NCBI GenBank assembly: GCA_963930775.1
Contig: OZ005706.1
Span: 7,246,428-7,310,427, forward strand
Source of the DNA: Cliona cf. orientalis
Taxonomy: Eukaryota; Porifera; Demospongiae; Clionaida; Clionaidae
DNA: 64,000 nt
Direction of reading: 5' to 3'
The notes beneath the pieces were generated by a model, which saw only the letters and a list, made by a program, of their open reading frames with translations, had not been told where the DNA came from and made no database searches. Below, piece by piece: positions 1-10,940 of the stretch; positions within the stretch are counted from its first letter, which is position 1, and each line of letters begins with the position of its first letter. The position numbers and the translations under genes were made by a program.

Positions 1-771
1 CTACTGTAAAAATATACAAAGGTTGAGGAAGTACTGAGAGGATTTATTACTTGGAGGCTTCTACCTTAGTCGCCCTATATTGGTGCTACATGTGGTTATG
101 TATCTCATGCTATGCATATTATGGTTCTCGTATATTTACCTAAGCCCGGTTTTAAAGGATCTCTTCACTGGTGAAGCCATAAACCCATGTTGTCTGCACA
201 TAATTTGATCACGGTTAGAGGACATAGTGCTGAACCTACATGTACAAACATGGCTATAATTTTGTGAACTTCAGAATTAAAATTAGTGGAAATCCTGCTT
301 AATTGTACGTACCGTGGGGTCCCGATGACAAAAAGCACTCTCTCTGCACCAGATCCTTACATGTATATATACCTTATAATATGTTAGATGGGAGTTACCC
401 CCCTTAGATTTGTGTTTGTCCCCCCCCCCCTTTAAAATTTGCTGCTATGTGTTTTTTCCCCCTCTTGATCAAAATCCTGAAATAAAGCCTGGCATGTATG
501 CATGCATATCATTATAATAAGGTTAGATTTGTCCGTTTGTGCGTGTGTCTGTACAAGTGGGAGGTGACCAGAAGTCATTCGACCCAAGCTAAAACATTAG
601 CATTTTACTTCCTCGGCATTGCTCTCTGGGACTCAGGATATTACAATAGACAGTCCACGTAGATTTTCACTAGCTCAAACTCGCCAGCATAGCCAGGTAT
701 GCAGAATAACACTCCTTGTTTGCTATGTACACTTATATATGGATGGATATTGAGACTAATCTTTAAACTAG
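1..771. other. Left flank, no gene recognised
   Basis: No exon could be supported here. The stretch holds a poly-C run (about 421-432) followed by a segment that resembles another at about 5400-5463 (both have a C-rich run, a T-rich stretch and an AAATCCT...AAGCCTGG ending), so it is probably an old dispersed repeat. The 5' exons of the gene that becomes recognisable at 772 may lie here or to the left of the window. Confidence 0.4.
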
Positions 772-3700
772 GCAAGGAAGATGAAGATGCCTCTGGTGAA
801 GAGCCAGGTTCTCAAGAATGTGAAGACACTAGTCAGGGTACTGTGACTGCGAAGGGTATGCCTTGCAATGCTATTAATCTAGAGCTCATCCCAGTTATAA
901 TTGTTATATCTATTCCAGGATTAATGTCTGAAGTTGGTGAGGAGTTGGATAATCAAATACCATCGTCTACTAAGCCTGAAGGAGGGGCTGACGGTGTTCT
1001 GGATGGACCTACTACAATCACCTGTAAGCTAAGCCAGGTCAATTTATCTCTGCAGTTGACTTCATATTTCAGTGATTATTGTAGGTCCCAAACCTAAGCC
1101 CATACATTTGTATAGATATAGTGCTACCTAGTCAACGTTGACTAGGTAGCCCTAATCGTCTTTTACACTCCATACATCTGTTTATTGTTTATTGGCCCTC
1201 ATTGTCTGTCTTGTGTTGAGCCATGTTTTCTCCCTTATTTCTATATAAGGTTTTTCTTTCGTTCATTTTTTTATCATCCTGATGAGGCTAACCATGTTAG
1301 CCGAAAAGCTTCGATGAATTGATTATTGATGAGTGAAAGAAAGTTGCTAGTAGCTATTGTGAGTATTTGCCAGCACACAGTTATTTACACTATATCCATA
1401 TTTCAGTGATTATTGTAGGTCCCAAACCTAAGCCCATACATTTGTATGCTCCTTCTGTTCATATGCTCTTGGTAGTATATGTACATGTACCTATTGATAT
1501 CTTACATGTATGGTGTGTGGGGATTTTTTGGAGGTGGTCCTCCCCTAGAATACCATCCTTACTGTACATGTGTGTATATACATGTAGTATAGATGTGGTT
1601 GTACATGTACATGCAATATCATTTCTGTAATTAACTATCCTCTCCAGGTGAAGGCAAGGAGAACTCTGTCAAAAAGAAGCATGAACCATGGGCTCTCTGG
1701 CGGAACTTGTGCCAGTTCACTGTTCACAATATAATGGCGATACTGGCTTCTTGTGTTAATGCTATAGGAACAGGTACATGTAACTAGAGTCTAGCTCTAT
1801 AGAGCAACATACATTGTATATACTCCGTGTTCGCTGCATCTGCATAGAGAGCTGCAGCATGCACTAGCATGACATTGTATTTGTTGATTGTCTACACAAT
1901 AATTATGCCAGTTATGTATGTCACTTGACCTATAGCTGAGACCTACTGTAATTTATTATCTCTTTCTAGGTGAGGTCAAGCAGGACTCTGTGAAGAAGAG
2001 CCGTGAACCATATGCTCTCTGGTACTGGTGCAGGTTCATTGTACACGTACCTGTATGTGCTACTGCTGGAGCTACAGGTAACTATTACATGTATAGAGCA
2101 ACATACATGTACATTATATATATCCAGCATCTAGAGATAGAGCTACAGGGTGTACTAGCATTAAATTTTATTTTGATCTTTACGTAATCGAAGAGTATTA
2201 TAGGCCTTGGGGTCACTTGATGTATATTATTGTGATACCTTTCCAGGGGGAATCAAGCACAGTTCTGTCAAGAAGAAACGTACATGTACAACACCATGTG
2301 CTCTCAGGCGGAATCTGCTTATTGCATTCGCTGTACTGGCTATGTGTACTACTTCTGTTGGAGCCACAGGTATGTTCTAGTAGCTACCTCTATAGAGGTA
2401 TATTACATCTACCCAGCTCATGAGAGATAGAGCTACAGAATTCACTGGTTTGTTGATTGACCTTTTTCCTGTGTGATATTAGGCCAGTTGTGCCCATGAG
2501 CTGGAACTAACCTTGTACATAGGCTGTTCTCACATTTTCAAACATGGTTATGAGGGTAGAATAGTTGAGCTTTTGAGTAACTTAGTTGCCTAGATCTTAA
2601 TATGTGGCATTACAGTACCCTATTATTATAGTGATGATAATAACAGTACTTGTACATGTTCCGTGTATGATATAGCAAAGATGGCCACATGGTAAGTTGG
2701 ATATTATATAGACATAGCGTGTAAATTATGTGGTGTGGCCATATGCATTATTATTACATAGTTGCCAACCTTATAAGAAACTGATGTGGGACAGATGAGC
2801 TAACGCGCGCAAAGCGCGTGCGAAAATTTGGGGCCACGCCCATTTTTTGCATTGGCACACCCACTGTTTTGGCAACGTCCGCGACTACGCACAAAATCCA
2901 CCTACCATGCATACTAAATCTCGAGATATACGGACAAACACGTGGTAGTATACTAAGGTTATGCTTGTGCCACACCCCTTTTGCGCATTATACATAGTGA
3001 CGTGCTATGATGTCAGCAGATGGAGAATCCGGGACAAGAGCGGGACATATCCAATATTTTCGGGACTATCCCGCCAATTTCGGGACAGTTGGCAACTATG
3101 TTATTATTATTATTGTTCATCAACCAAGACCCTCTGATCTGCATTACATACTTTGCTTGCCTTGTTTCAATATTGTAGGAAACACACAGGAAGGAGTTGT
3201 GTGTGAAAACGATCCACGCAATGAGAGTATTGTCAAGTGTCAGAGCTCGTCAATGGATCGTAGTTTACAGATTTTGAGCATTGCTGACTGTAGCCGCCAA
3301 TTCAGTCCCGGCCAGACAGAGCATCAGTACTGTTACCTTAACAACGTGACTATTGATGGTCATGGGACTGTAGATACGTGTAACTCATCCTTTTGTACCA
3401 ACTTGGTTATTGTGGTAAGAGATCCGGATTTCAGTGGTACATTAAACTACTCAGTCATACGAGATGGCAAAAAGATGAATATAGGAAACTTTACCATATC
3501 AGGTACATAATATAATTATGTATTGTGTACATGTGTGTTACCAAACTACTGTGCTACCTCGATTATCCAGAGCAGTATCAGATGAGTGAAGTAGCCCAGA
3601 TAACTATAAAGTGCTTACTTTTATCAGGGTTGTAGCTAGAAAACTTTTATAAAGCGGTGGAAGCATGGCAGAAACATCTAACATGTACCATAGAAACAGC

Positions 3701-6328
3701 TATCACAGCATGCAGCGGGTATAGTGAATGACCACAGCAGTATTTACAGTGTTACATGGTTGTATGCAATGGCTCCTGTGGTGTCAGTGCCATCTATTGG
3801 CTGCGCTGTGAGCCACAGTGTACCTTCATTACAGTTGAGATCCAGCATTGCAGTACTAAACAGGACCTCTCTAAGCTTAAAATAGTACGAGAATTTTGTA
3901 GTCAGTAGTCCCTCCCCTACAAGTTCAAGCCGTTGGGAGGTAGCTTCGATGCTGACACATTTTATGGAGTCATAGATATGAAAGGTTTCTCTGTACTTGT
4001 AATGACAACTGGCTGGCTGGTAGTAATCAGTAAGTGATACTATGTAGTGTATAGCAGTTCTAGTAGCTTCATACATATGGCCCTACCCATTTCTCGGCAG
4101 GATAGAGCGGCGCGGCACGGTGCCGCTCTACCGTGCTATAGTCCCGGAACATCACTGTTTATTACCCCATGCGCATGCGCAAGGGGGAAAAGTAATCGGT
4201 TGTGTCATCGTTGTTGTTGTTAGCACAAAAATTGCCATATCTCGAGATGCAGGCATCTAAGTGACTCGTAATCACAACGAATCAATCGAATTCGGCGAAA
4301 AACTGGCTTCAGTATGCATCAAATCGAGGGACACGGTCCACGAGTGTCACAAATAGTGCCTTTTTGTTGGCCACTGTAGCCATGCCTATCGACAGTGCCC
4401 ATCAATGCATATGCATACCAATTGTGCTTTCTGCTCATGCGCACAACTGAGTGCCCAAGTATATGACTGGTAAAGATCATCGATGTTCTAAATAGTGCTC
4501 GTGATGTCTACAGTGACTGAAATCTGGAACCAAGCATAATGTAAGACAGCTTTACTACTATTATTACAAAAAAAAATTGGTAGAAATTCGTATCTTCCTA
4601 GTCTGGGCTAGGTCTAGGTGCAGAGAGCACTTTTCAAGTGTCTCCGGAACCCCCAGTAGGCTAAGCAGCACTGATTTCTATTTCTCTGAAGTTTACAAAA
4701 ATTATAGCCATGTACCGAAAGTAAATCTATAGATTGCATAATGTGCGCGCGGGGTATGTGCTCTATAGAGCTCTAGTTAAAATATGCGATCGTGGTCAAC
4801 CACATCATGCACAAACTGTATGTACAATACACTGGTAAACTAGTCTCTCATCTGAACTAGTTGCCAGGGTTTCATTTAGGGGGGGGAGGGACCCTCACCC
4901 CCCCCCCCCCCCCTTTGGAAGCTGGCTGCCGATACAAGCGCTCGCAATCGTCTTTGTTACTAAGCCATACCTACAGAGACTTGGCAAGTAGCATGAGAGA
5001 AAATTATCAGTGTCAAAGATGCTATCAGCTGGATGATAGTGGTTACTGTTGCTTGCTATACTGGAAAGTATTGGCCGCGCTGCCACGATGTTTGTGGCCA
5101 CGCCCATCATCATGGACTCGCATTGTACCATATCACTGTAGGCATTAATTTTCATGGGGGGGAAATTTCGTGACTGCCAAGTCAACCACGAAAATAACGA
5201 AAATTAGCACCCCACGAAAAATATTTAAAAGGGAGGGATATCACTGACAGACAGGCTTCTCCCCATCCGAGTGCTCAGAAGCCACCAGAAACAGTCTCAG
5301 AGGTTATAGCGTTAAAAATTTTCCAACCCCCCTAATGTACTATTCTACATTATAATAATATATTCTTTATGGATGGAAAAACACGAAGTATAGTCCTAAC
5401 CCCCTTTAACTCTGCAATTGTCGCGTTTGCCCCCCTTGATGAAAATCCTAAATAAAAGCCTGGTTACAATAGCCTTATTTTACCGTATTTATGATTGAGT
5501 GAATGTACATGTTTGTGCTAGTGCATCATGTGAGCTCACTTAGCTATTATAATATTATATGAACGTTTATCCTACATACTACTCATGCACACAGCCCCTA
5601 TAGTAAACTGTAGCTCCGTTGAATACTCGGGTGGAATACTCACTGTAGCACTGGACTGTGGCTCCCAAACACTACCACCGAACCAGTTGGTGGTACTCTT
5701 CAGCCCTATCAACTCTAATGAGACTGTATTGAATAAGACAATGAATGCCAACAACTTGACGGTAGCACTTGCCCATGGAGACTTAGTCCCTGGATCATAC
5801 ACCATTCATATAAACGCCAAAAACAACGTTGGCTCGGCATTGGCTTATTGTGAAAAGCCAATAGATATTGCAGAAGCAGGTATGTGTGGGCATGTTATAA
5901 TAAAGAGGGAGAGGTAATTATATATTATAATATTATGTATCCTTCTACATAGGAAATGACGCCTCAAGCAAAAATCCTGAAAAACTAGTAGTAGTGAGCT
6001 TCATTATTATATTATGGTGAGTACTAATCATGGATCCCTGTAGTACATGTACAATGTCATGTAGGTCTAGTACTAGGTATACCTTTGGTTAGAAGTGTCA
6101 ACTTAGGCCATGCATGAATAGTATATTGAGCTATTTGACCACAAAAACTAGCCTAAGGGTGGGTTGGTGGGTTGAACGTGAATACAATTAAGGCATACCA
6201 ATGGGCAGTTATCATTAAAGTGTCTTTTTCTCAGTGCTTCCAGGAAGAGCGATTGGGGGCATTGGATTTATACACTGTATAATAATAATAATATTATAGA
6301 GATTCACAGCATTGATTTCTGTAATTAG
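772..6328 (+). CDS. G1: FN3-like membrane receptor with alternative leader/TM exons (5' incomplete)
   Basis: Exons read from splice sites and phase: 772-837, 919-1023, three related cassettes (1648-1773, 1970-2077, 2247-2369), 3179-3502, 5595-5879, 5953-6016 and 6235-6328. Every junction keeps frame, nearly all at phase 1. The first exons give an acidic segment (GKEDEDASGEE). Each cassette starts with SVKKK/SVKKS-like basic residues and ends in a hydrophobic run, strongest in the third (LLIAFAVLAMCTTSVGAT), so it may act as leader or signal anchor. Exon 3179-3502 is Cys-rich with N-glycosylation sites; 5595-5879 looks like an FN3 or Ig-like fold. A membrane segment (VVVSFIIIL) spans 5953-6016, followed by a tail of about 30 residues that ends at a TAG. 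The start codon was not found. Function is unknown; a surface receptor or adhesion protein is inferred. Confidence 0.6.
1123..1150. repeat. 28-bp perfect palindrome
   Basis: The sequence starts GCTACCTAGTCAAC and continues with its own reverse complement, with no spacer and no mismatch. It sits at the left end of the insert flanked by the 51-bp direct repeats. Its role is unknown. Confidence 0.9.
1273..1318 (+). ncRNA. Hammerhead ribozyme (minimal type I) motif
   Basis: The catalytic core is complete: CTGATGA at 1279-1285, a 7-bp stem II with a 3-base loop (1286-1292 pairing 1296-1302), and GAAA at 1303-1306. Stem I can form between 1274-1278 (TCATC) and 1313-1317 (GATGA). The predicted cleavage triplet is TTC, cutting after 1312. 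Stem III is the self-complementary hexamer AAGCTT at 1306-1311, which has no room for a loop, so it could pair only between two molecules. Minimal hammerheads that work as dimers are known from newt satellite DNA and Penelope-like retroelements. No associated reverse transcriptase was seen, so this is probably a fragment or non-autonomous copy. Confidence 0.8.
1648..2369 (+). repeat. Triplicated cassette exon of G1
   Basis: Three exons (1648-1773, 1970-2077, 2247-2369) share the pattern NSVKKK...ALWRN, DSVKKS...ALWYW, SSVKKK...ALRRN followed by a hydrophobic stretch ending GTG or GATG. All have lengths divisible by three and phase 1 at both ends, so any can be skipped, joined or chosen alone. 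This suggests duplicated, possibly mutually exclusive exons. Confidence 0.65.
2761..3096. mobile_element. MITE-like element with GTTGCCAAC ends, TA-flanked
   Basis: The left end reads TA then GTTGCCAACC (2759-2770) and the right end reads GTTGGCAAC then TA (3088-3098), giving 9-bp inverted ends and a TA duplication. The roughly 336-bp body is GC-richer than its surroundings and has no coding capacity. A related GC-rich segment (AAGCGCG...CACGCCCATT) occurs at about 21750-21790. It lies inside a G1 intron. Confidence 0.6.
3503..5594 (+). other. Long G1 intron with repeat debris
   Basis: This intron between two G1 exons holds no exon I can support. A 110-codon open frame on the minus strand (3744-4076) has no recognisable domain. 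A short near-palindrome (GAGCGGC...GCCGCTC, about 4105-4130) and a MITE-family copy (about 4861-5230) fill part of it. Confidence 0.45.
4861..5230 (-). mobile_element. Degenerate MITE copy, same family as 60882-61311
   Basis: In reverse orientation, this matches the body of the element at 60882-61311: the shared block runs through TTTGTGGCCACGCCCATC, GATAGTGGTTACTG and the TTCGTGACTGCC...CACGAAAAT segment. The ends are eroded, and a poly-C run (about 4896-4913) and other sequence have replaced the left terminus. No coding capacity. It lies in the same G1 intron. Confidence 0.65.
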
Positions 6329-7563
6329 TAGAACTCCTAATTATACTGTAAATGTTCTGGATCTCAGCCTATAACCTATAACTTTATGATATATAATATT
6401 GTGTGGTTTTCCTGTTGTGTCAGTAATCATCTCTTCTTATCTGCAGGTTTTTCAATTAAGAATTGGTGTTGGGAACCTAACTTTGACTATAGTATAGCTA
6501 TAATAATACTTATTATTATGCTTTGTACAGTTACTTAGCATACTGTACAACCTAGCTGCATTACTAAATTTTTTGCATGACATTGTGATACATTAAAATT
6601 TCTGATGACCACAAATTTAATACTATAATAATAATAATACTTATCGCTAGTCTCACAAGTCAGACCCTCACACTGCAGTGTTTAATTCTGAGTTTAGTGT
6701 CGTGACCAAAATTAATAAAATTACGATTGAGATTTAATTTTAATAGCTATCATGCATGATTGTCAGAGACATAATAGTTAAACTAGACTATTAGGCCACT
6801 CCAAATGGGAATATAGTTTCCCGTCCTGGCTTCCTGCATTTTACATGCGGGCGGGCGCCCATTACCATTAACCATTATTATGAATATCATTATGAGCACA
6901 ATGAATATAATTAAAATTCTTGATCCCACAACTGTGCACGTGCGTACAAGGAGAGCATGCTAGCTAGCCTAGCCCTAGCCTAGCCAGCGCTACTGCCAGC
7001 TAGCTAGCGCGCGCTGATAGCAGCACCTTGACAAGAAGGGGCATTATTATCATGAAAGCAAGGTAAGTACACACATCACCATTAGTTACTAGCTTCAAAT
7101 TCATGAAGCAATACTGCTCCTAGCTAGCTACAACCATAAATAATGGACATAATGGTCAAATGAAGCGGTAGCATCAGAGAGAGGCGGGCGGTGGACGGGA
7201 AACTACGTTCTCATTTATATATAGATCTGATTATAAAATAATTAATGTGACCAGTTTTGAACTGATACTGGCAAAATCATCTCTGAAGTGCACAGGGTAA
7301 GGGGTTGCCAAAGCGCCGCGCCATACTGCAAATTGAATTATGTGAAATATCAACCAATTTATAGAACGCAAGCCAAAAAAATAATTACAATTTTGAACTT
7401 TGAACTGAGTTTTGCGCGATTTTCTGGTAAAGGTCGTCACGCACTCCATTATGATAAAAATCCTAGAACTTGCGCTAATTAGATCATGCGTTTTATTAGC
7501 ATAAACACGGTAATAGTTCTCGCTAAGTGCGGGTGATGATCTCTACAGAACGATCTATACAGA
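6329..7563. other. Intergenic between G1 and G2
   Basis: AT-rich DNA with one repeat remnant (about 6796-7225). Its left end (TTAGGCCACTCCAAATGG) matches the terminal repeat type of the elements at 30470-31046, and its right part (GGTGGACGGGAAACTACG) resembles their right interior. A run of CTAG/AGCT-type palindromic units occurs at 6958-7015. No gene was recognised. Confidence 0.5.
6796..7225. mobile_element. Remnant of GGCCACTCC-type MITE
   Basis: The left boundary AGGCCACTCCAAAT followed by a TTTCCCGTCC segment mirrors, in reverse, GGACGGGAAACTACG near 7195-7210. The outermost right terminus is missing, so this is a truncated or decayed copy. Confidence 0.45.
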
Positions 7564-10020
7564 ATGATAAAAATTATTCTTCTAGTGAATGTAGCAATCA
7601 TGTTCTTGTTGATACCACTGAATCATTCAGCGGAATCCAATTCAGGTATCATGCTACAAAGTGATCACAGTAACTATTAATATAATATTATATCACTGGC
7701 GTAAGAAGCTGGGGGGCTATAGTCCCCCATTTTGTCAGCCAAGTGAGCCTAGCTAATATTATGGGATGATATTTATTCTACTAGGCCTTGACATCTTCAG
7801 ATTTATGATGTAAAGTCTACTTTCTACTTGACAGCCAAATTAGCATAATAATAGAAGGCGTATTGTGTGATCCAAAAAAAGTTTTTTGCACGCAATTTTA
7901 TGAACAGTCCCCCTATTCAAAAATATCTTCTTACGCCACTGCATATGGCGCTGCCATGAATATCTCAGACGTGGCTTTTGTACAGGTTTCACAGTTCTCT
8001 GGCCAACTAATGGAGATCATGTTTGTTATGGACAAATCATAACTTATAAATGTACTCTATGTGGTGGAGTGGCGACTGTATGGAGAGGGACGGCTTTTCA
8101 ATGTGTCAACGCAGCAAATAGGATTTCTCTCCCTCATTTCACTGACTTTGCATCTAATCGTGGAGAATGTAACAGTGAATCCGGAGAAATTGTGGCTTTT
8201 GGCATACATTCTGCTAATGGCTGCTATACATCTCATGCAAACATCACCATGAGCCGAGATGTTGAAGGAAGGGAAGTACAATGTGCTCTAGATGATGGAA
8301 GAATACAAACTAGCATGTTAATTACGATAGGGAATTCTACCATCCCAACAATAGGTACATTAAGTTAAATTTTATCCCAAGTGGTCCCTTTCCTTAGAAC
8401 AGGTCACATACAGATGTATATAGATATCGTGATGCTTCATGCACTTGTAATTAATTTTTACCATCAGAAAAACCACCTGCTCCCACTGAAGTACGTTTGA
8501 ACACAACTGTCACATCCAGTCAAGAACATCTTGTTTTCTGGTGGGATGAAGTAGAGGTTATTGACCACTACATTGTCAATGCAACTAACTGTGGTGTCTG
8601 TCCAAATGTAACGATCCTACCAACAGCGAGATGCACGAATATTGATGTCAATGGAAAGAGATGTGAATTTTCGATACACTCAGTCATCTGTGAGATGGTT
8701 TCAAATGCCAGTGATCTTGTATCATTTGCATTAAATGGTATTTTATTTATACTGTAACTAATTATTATTATTAATGCACTTATAATGTGTTTGTTTACAG
8801 CTCCTGTTTTGCACATAATCTCTGCTATCCCATGTTATTCATATCCTGGTGATGATCTTATCAGTATTCAATCCAGTTTCATTGAAAGTGTACGTTTTTC
8901 CCAAATTATTAAATGAATAATCAACTGCCATGAAGGTCACGATCACTGTAAACATCTTTATTTAGAATCCACTACGGGTGTCTGAAGGTAGCAATGTCTC
9001 ATACTTGCCAGCTGTGTATTCAATCATGTACAGTCACAGTCACTCTGATTCCACCAGTGGTGATCATTGCTATTCAATGAATGTAGAGTCAAGTTCTCCA
9101 TTATGCACAAGTGGAACTTGTACTCATGTGTTCAATATATCTTCTTCAACCTGCTCTCCTTCTGTTGACTTAAGGCTAGTTGTCTTCGCCAGAAACTTAA
9201 TTGGAAGTAAATCTCTTATTGGACCACAGTTACATGGTAAAATTGAAAGTGTAAGTAAATATTCTTTTAGTTATTCACTTTGGATTTCTTAATAGGTACT
9301 AACAAGCTTGTTAGAATACACTTCAGCCCATCAAATTCTTACATATATTGTACATTTATTAATCGTCAAAATTCGATGAAAATGTGCTCTGTCGAAATTT
9401 ATAATGATGGAGGTTTCAATAATTGTAATATGGAAGCAGCCCAAGGGGCAACAAAATTGAAAAGTGGGAATTCATCTACAACAGATACTGTTACCATTGC
9501 TCTTGAGCCTTTTCAATTCTCTGAAAGATTATGCTTCACCGTTGTTGCATCCGATTCAATAAGACAAGTAGTCGTCAAGGGAACTCTCAACATCACTGGT
9601 CTAGGATCTGATTCAGGTATTATTTTACTATAGCTAATTCTATATGCTATAAGCAGCCTGGGGATAGGGGATGTATATACATCAATCCCTAATGGTATAC
9701 ATATTCTGTGTTTTTGTTTAGATTTAGGAAACTCTGAAGGGGAAAACTTGAAGCTACCTCTTGTTGCTTCTATCAGCTTGGTAGCTTTACTATTAGTAGT
9801 TGGATCATTCAGTTTTGGTATCTTAATTGTGATATTCTCTGTATCCACAAGAGCCAAAATGAAAGTTATTCGTCATTTAGAATCCGAGGTTCTTAGAGCA
9901 AACACTGAAAATGTCACCTATGAACAGATAGACGTAGCTCGTCAATCAATACAAAATCAAGCCACAATATGCACATCAGAGAACATTGCTTACGAACACA
10001 TTAAGATAAGGCAATCATGA
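7564..10020 (+). CDS. G2: Ig/FN3 receptor with tandem ITIM-like motifs
   Basis: Seven exons with consistent phases (7564-7645, 7986-8354, 8468-8737, 8801-8889, 8966-9236, 9296-9616, 9722-10020) encode about 566 residues. Exon 1 is a signal peptide (IILLVNVAIMFLLIPL). Exon 2 is a Cys-rich Ig-like domain and exon 3 an FN3 (NATNCGVCPN). Exons 4-5 form a second FN3-like unit split at phase 0, matching the layout of G7. Exon 6 is a further extracellular module. Exon 7 has one membrane helix (ISLVALLLVVGSFSFGILIV) and a tail of about 65 residues with VTYEQI (Tyr ~534) and IAYEHI (Tyr ~558). Both fit the (S/I/V/L)xYxx(I/V/L) ITIM consensus and are 24 residues apart. Expected to bind SH2 proteins after phosphorylation; ligand unknown. 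One intron is only 59 bp. Confidence 0.8.
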
Positions 10021-10486
10021 ATTGATATAATTATGCTGCTGCACTCAATAACATCTCTGTTATAGTAGCTAGCTATATAAAGTGATATTATCATGCAGAA
10101 ACTCACTGATAGAGATGTCAACGTACTGTAATGTTCAGTTTACATAATTTCTTATACCGATAATTATAACTTGAATAGCATGCATGCATGAAGTTTTAAT
10201 TGATTTTGTTAAATATTATTATTATGGTTATGCCATGATATACTTCTCCCAAAATTTATACTATCAGAGTATATAGATCTTATGAAGGTGTTTGATTGCA
10301 GGTCGTATATTTCATAATTATTATTATAGCTAGTGGGCCCAGGGAAAGAAGAGGAGGAATTTAAGGGGTGGGGAGGTAAAACGAGGAGGATCTAGGAAGT
10401 GAAAAGAGAGTGTTAGGTACTGTACGTACTTTGATAATTCCATGCATGCAGAGTTTGAATAATAATAATTATAGTATCAGCTAGTG
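10021..10486. other. Intergenic after G2
   Basis: AT-rich, no gene recognised. It contains several short palindromic runs (TGCATGCATG, TAGCTAGCT) and leads into a decayed coiled-coil gene fragment. Confidence 0.4.
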
Positions 10487-10720
10487 GTGAAATGGAGATG
10501 CTGCATCTGTTGACTACGTCCACTGCATGTGGTTGACCCCAAACAGCTTCATAAGATCTACTCCGAAATGGTCTCTCTCTGCGCCAAGATGATATGGGGC
10601 TGGAGCTACAGCTAGGCTCTCTCAAGGTATGGAATATCATTAGTGAATAATGTTATAGCTATAGGTCTGTATCATCAGTGAATACACTTTAGTTATCATC
10701 TGGATACAAAATCATGATAG
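10487..10720 (+). pseudogene. Coiled-coil gene fragment, relic copy U1
   Basis: This matches the last two exons of the fragment at 25389-25654 (GTGGTGAAATGGAGATGCTG, CCCCAAACAGCTTCATAAGA, GTCTGTATCATCAGTGAAT), but has several small insertions that shift the frame, including one that makes CACTGCATGTGG out of CACAGTGG. It sits tail-to-tail with multi-pass copy A. Parent gene not recognised. Confidence 0.65.
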
Positions 10721-10940
10721 GTTTGCTGCTAATTATCATGCATAATGTTATAAAAAATTAATGCATGCATGAGATAAACGTGAAAATAACATAACGTGTG
10801 TGTAGCTATTAAAATAATAATATAGCTATATCTGTCCTGTTCATCTAATATAGCTATGTAGCTTGTATATTCAGCTCTTTTTCTATCTACAATAAATTAA
10901 ATTAAGTTTATGATAGTAATGTTTGGCTAAGGTGATAGTT

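Larger units (their letters stand above)
1063..1447. repeat. 51-bp direct repeats enclosing a ribozyme-bearing insert
   Basis: Positions 1063-1113 and 1397-1447 are the same 51 bases. The 283 bases between them carry a 28-bp perfect palindrome and a hammerhead ribozyme core. This looks like a retroelement-type or template-switch insertion into a G1 intron. Long direct repeats around a hammerhead are reminiscent of terminal repeats of Penelope-like elements, which is family knowledge and not proven here. Confidence 0.7.

Noticed and set aside
3744-4076. 110-codon minus-strand open frame inside a G1 intron
   Set aside because: No domain, signal peptide or splice context; kept only as a possible relic.
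4861-5185. Overlapping open frames on both strands near 5 kb
   Set aside because: They coincide with a degenerate MITE copy found again at 60882-61311.
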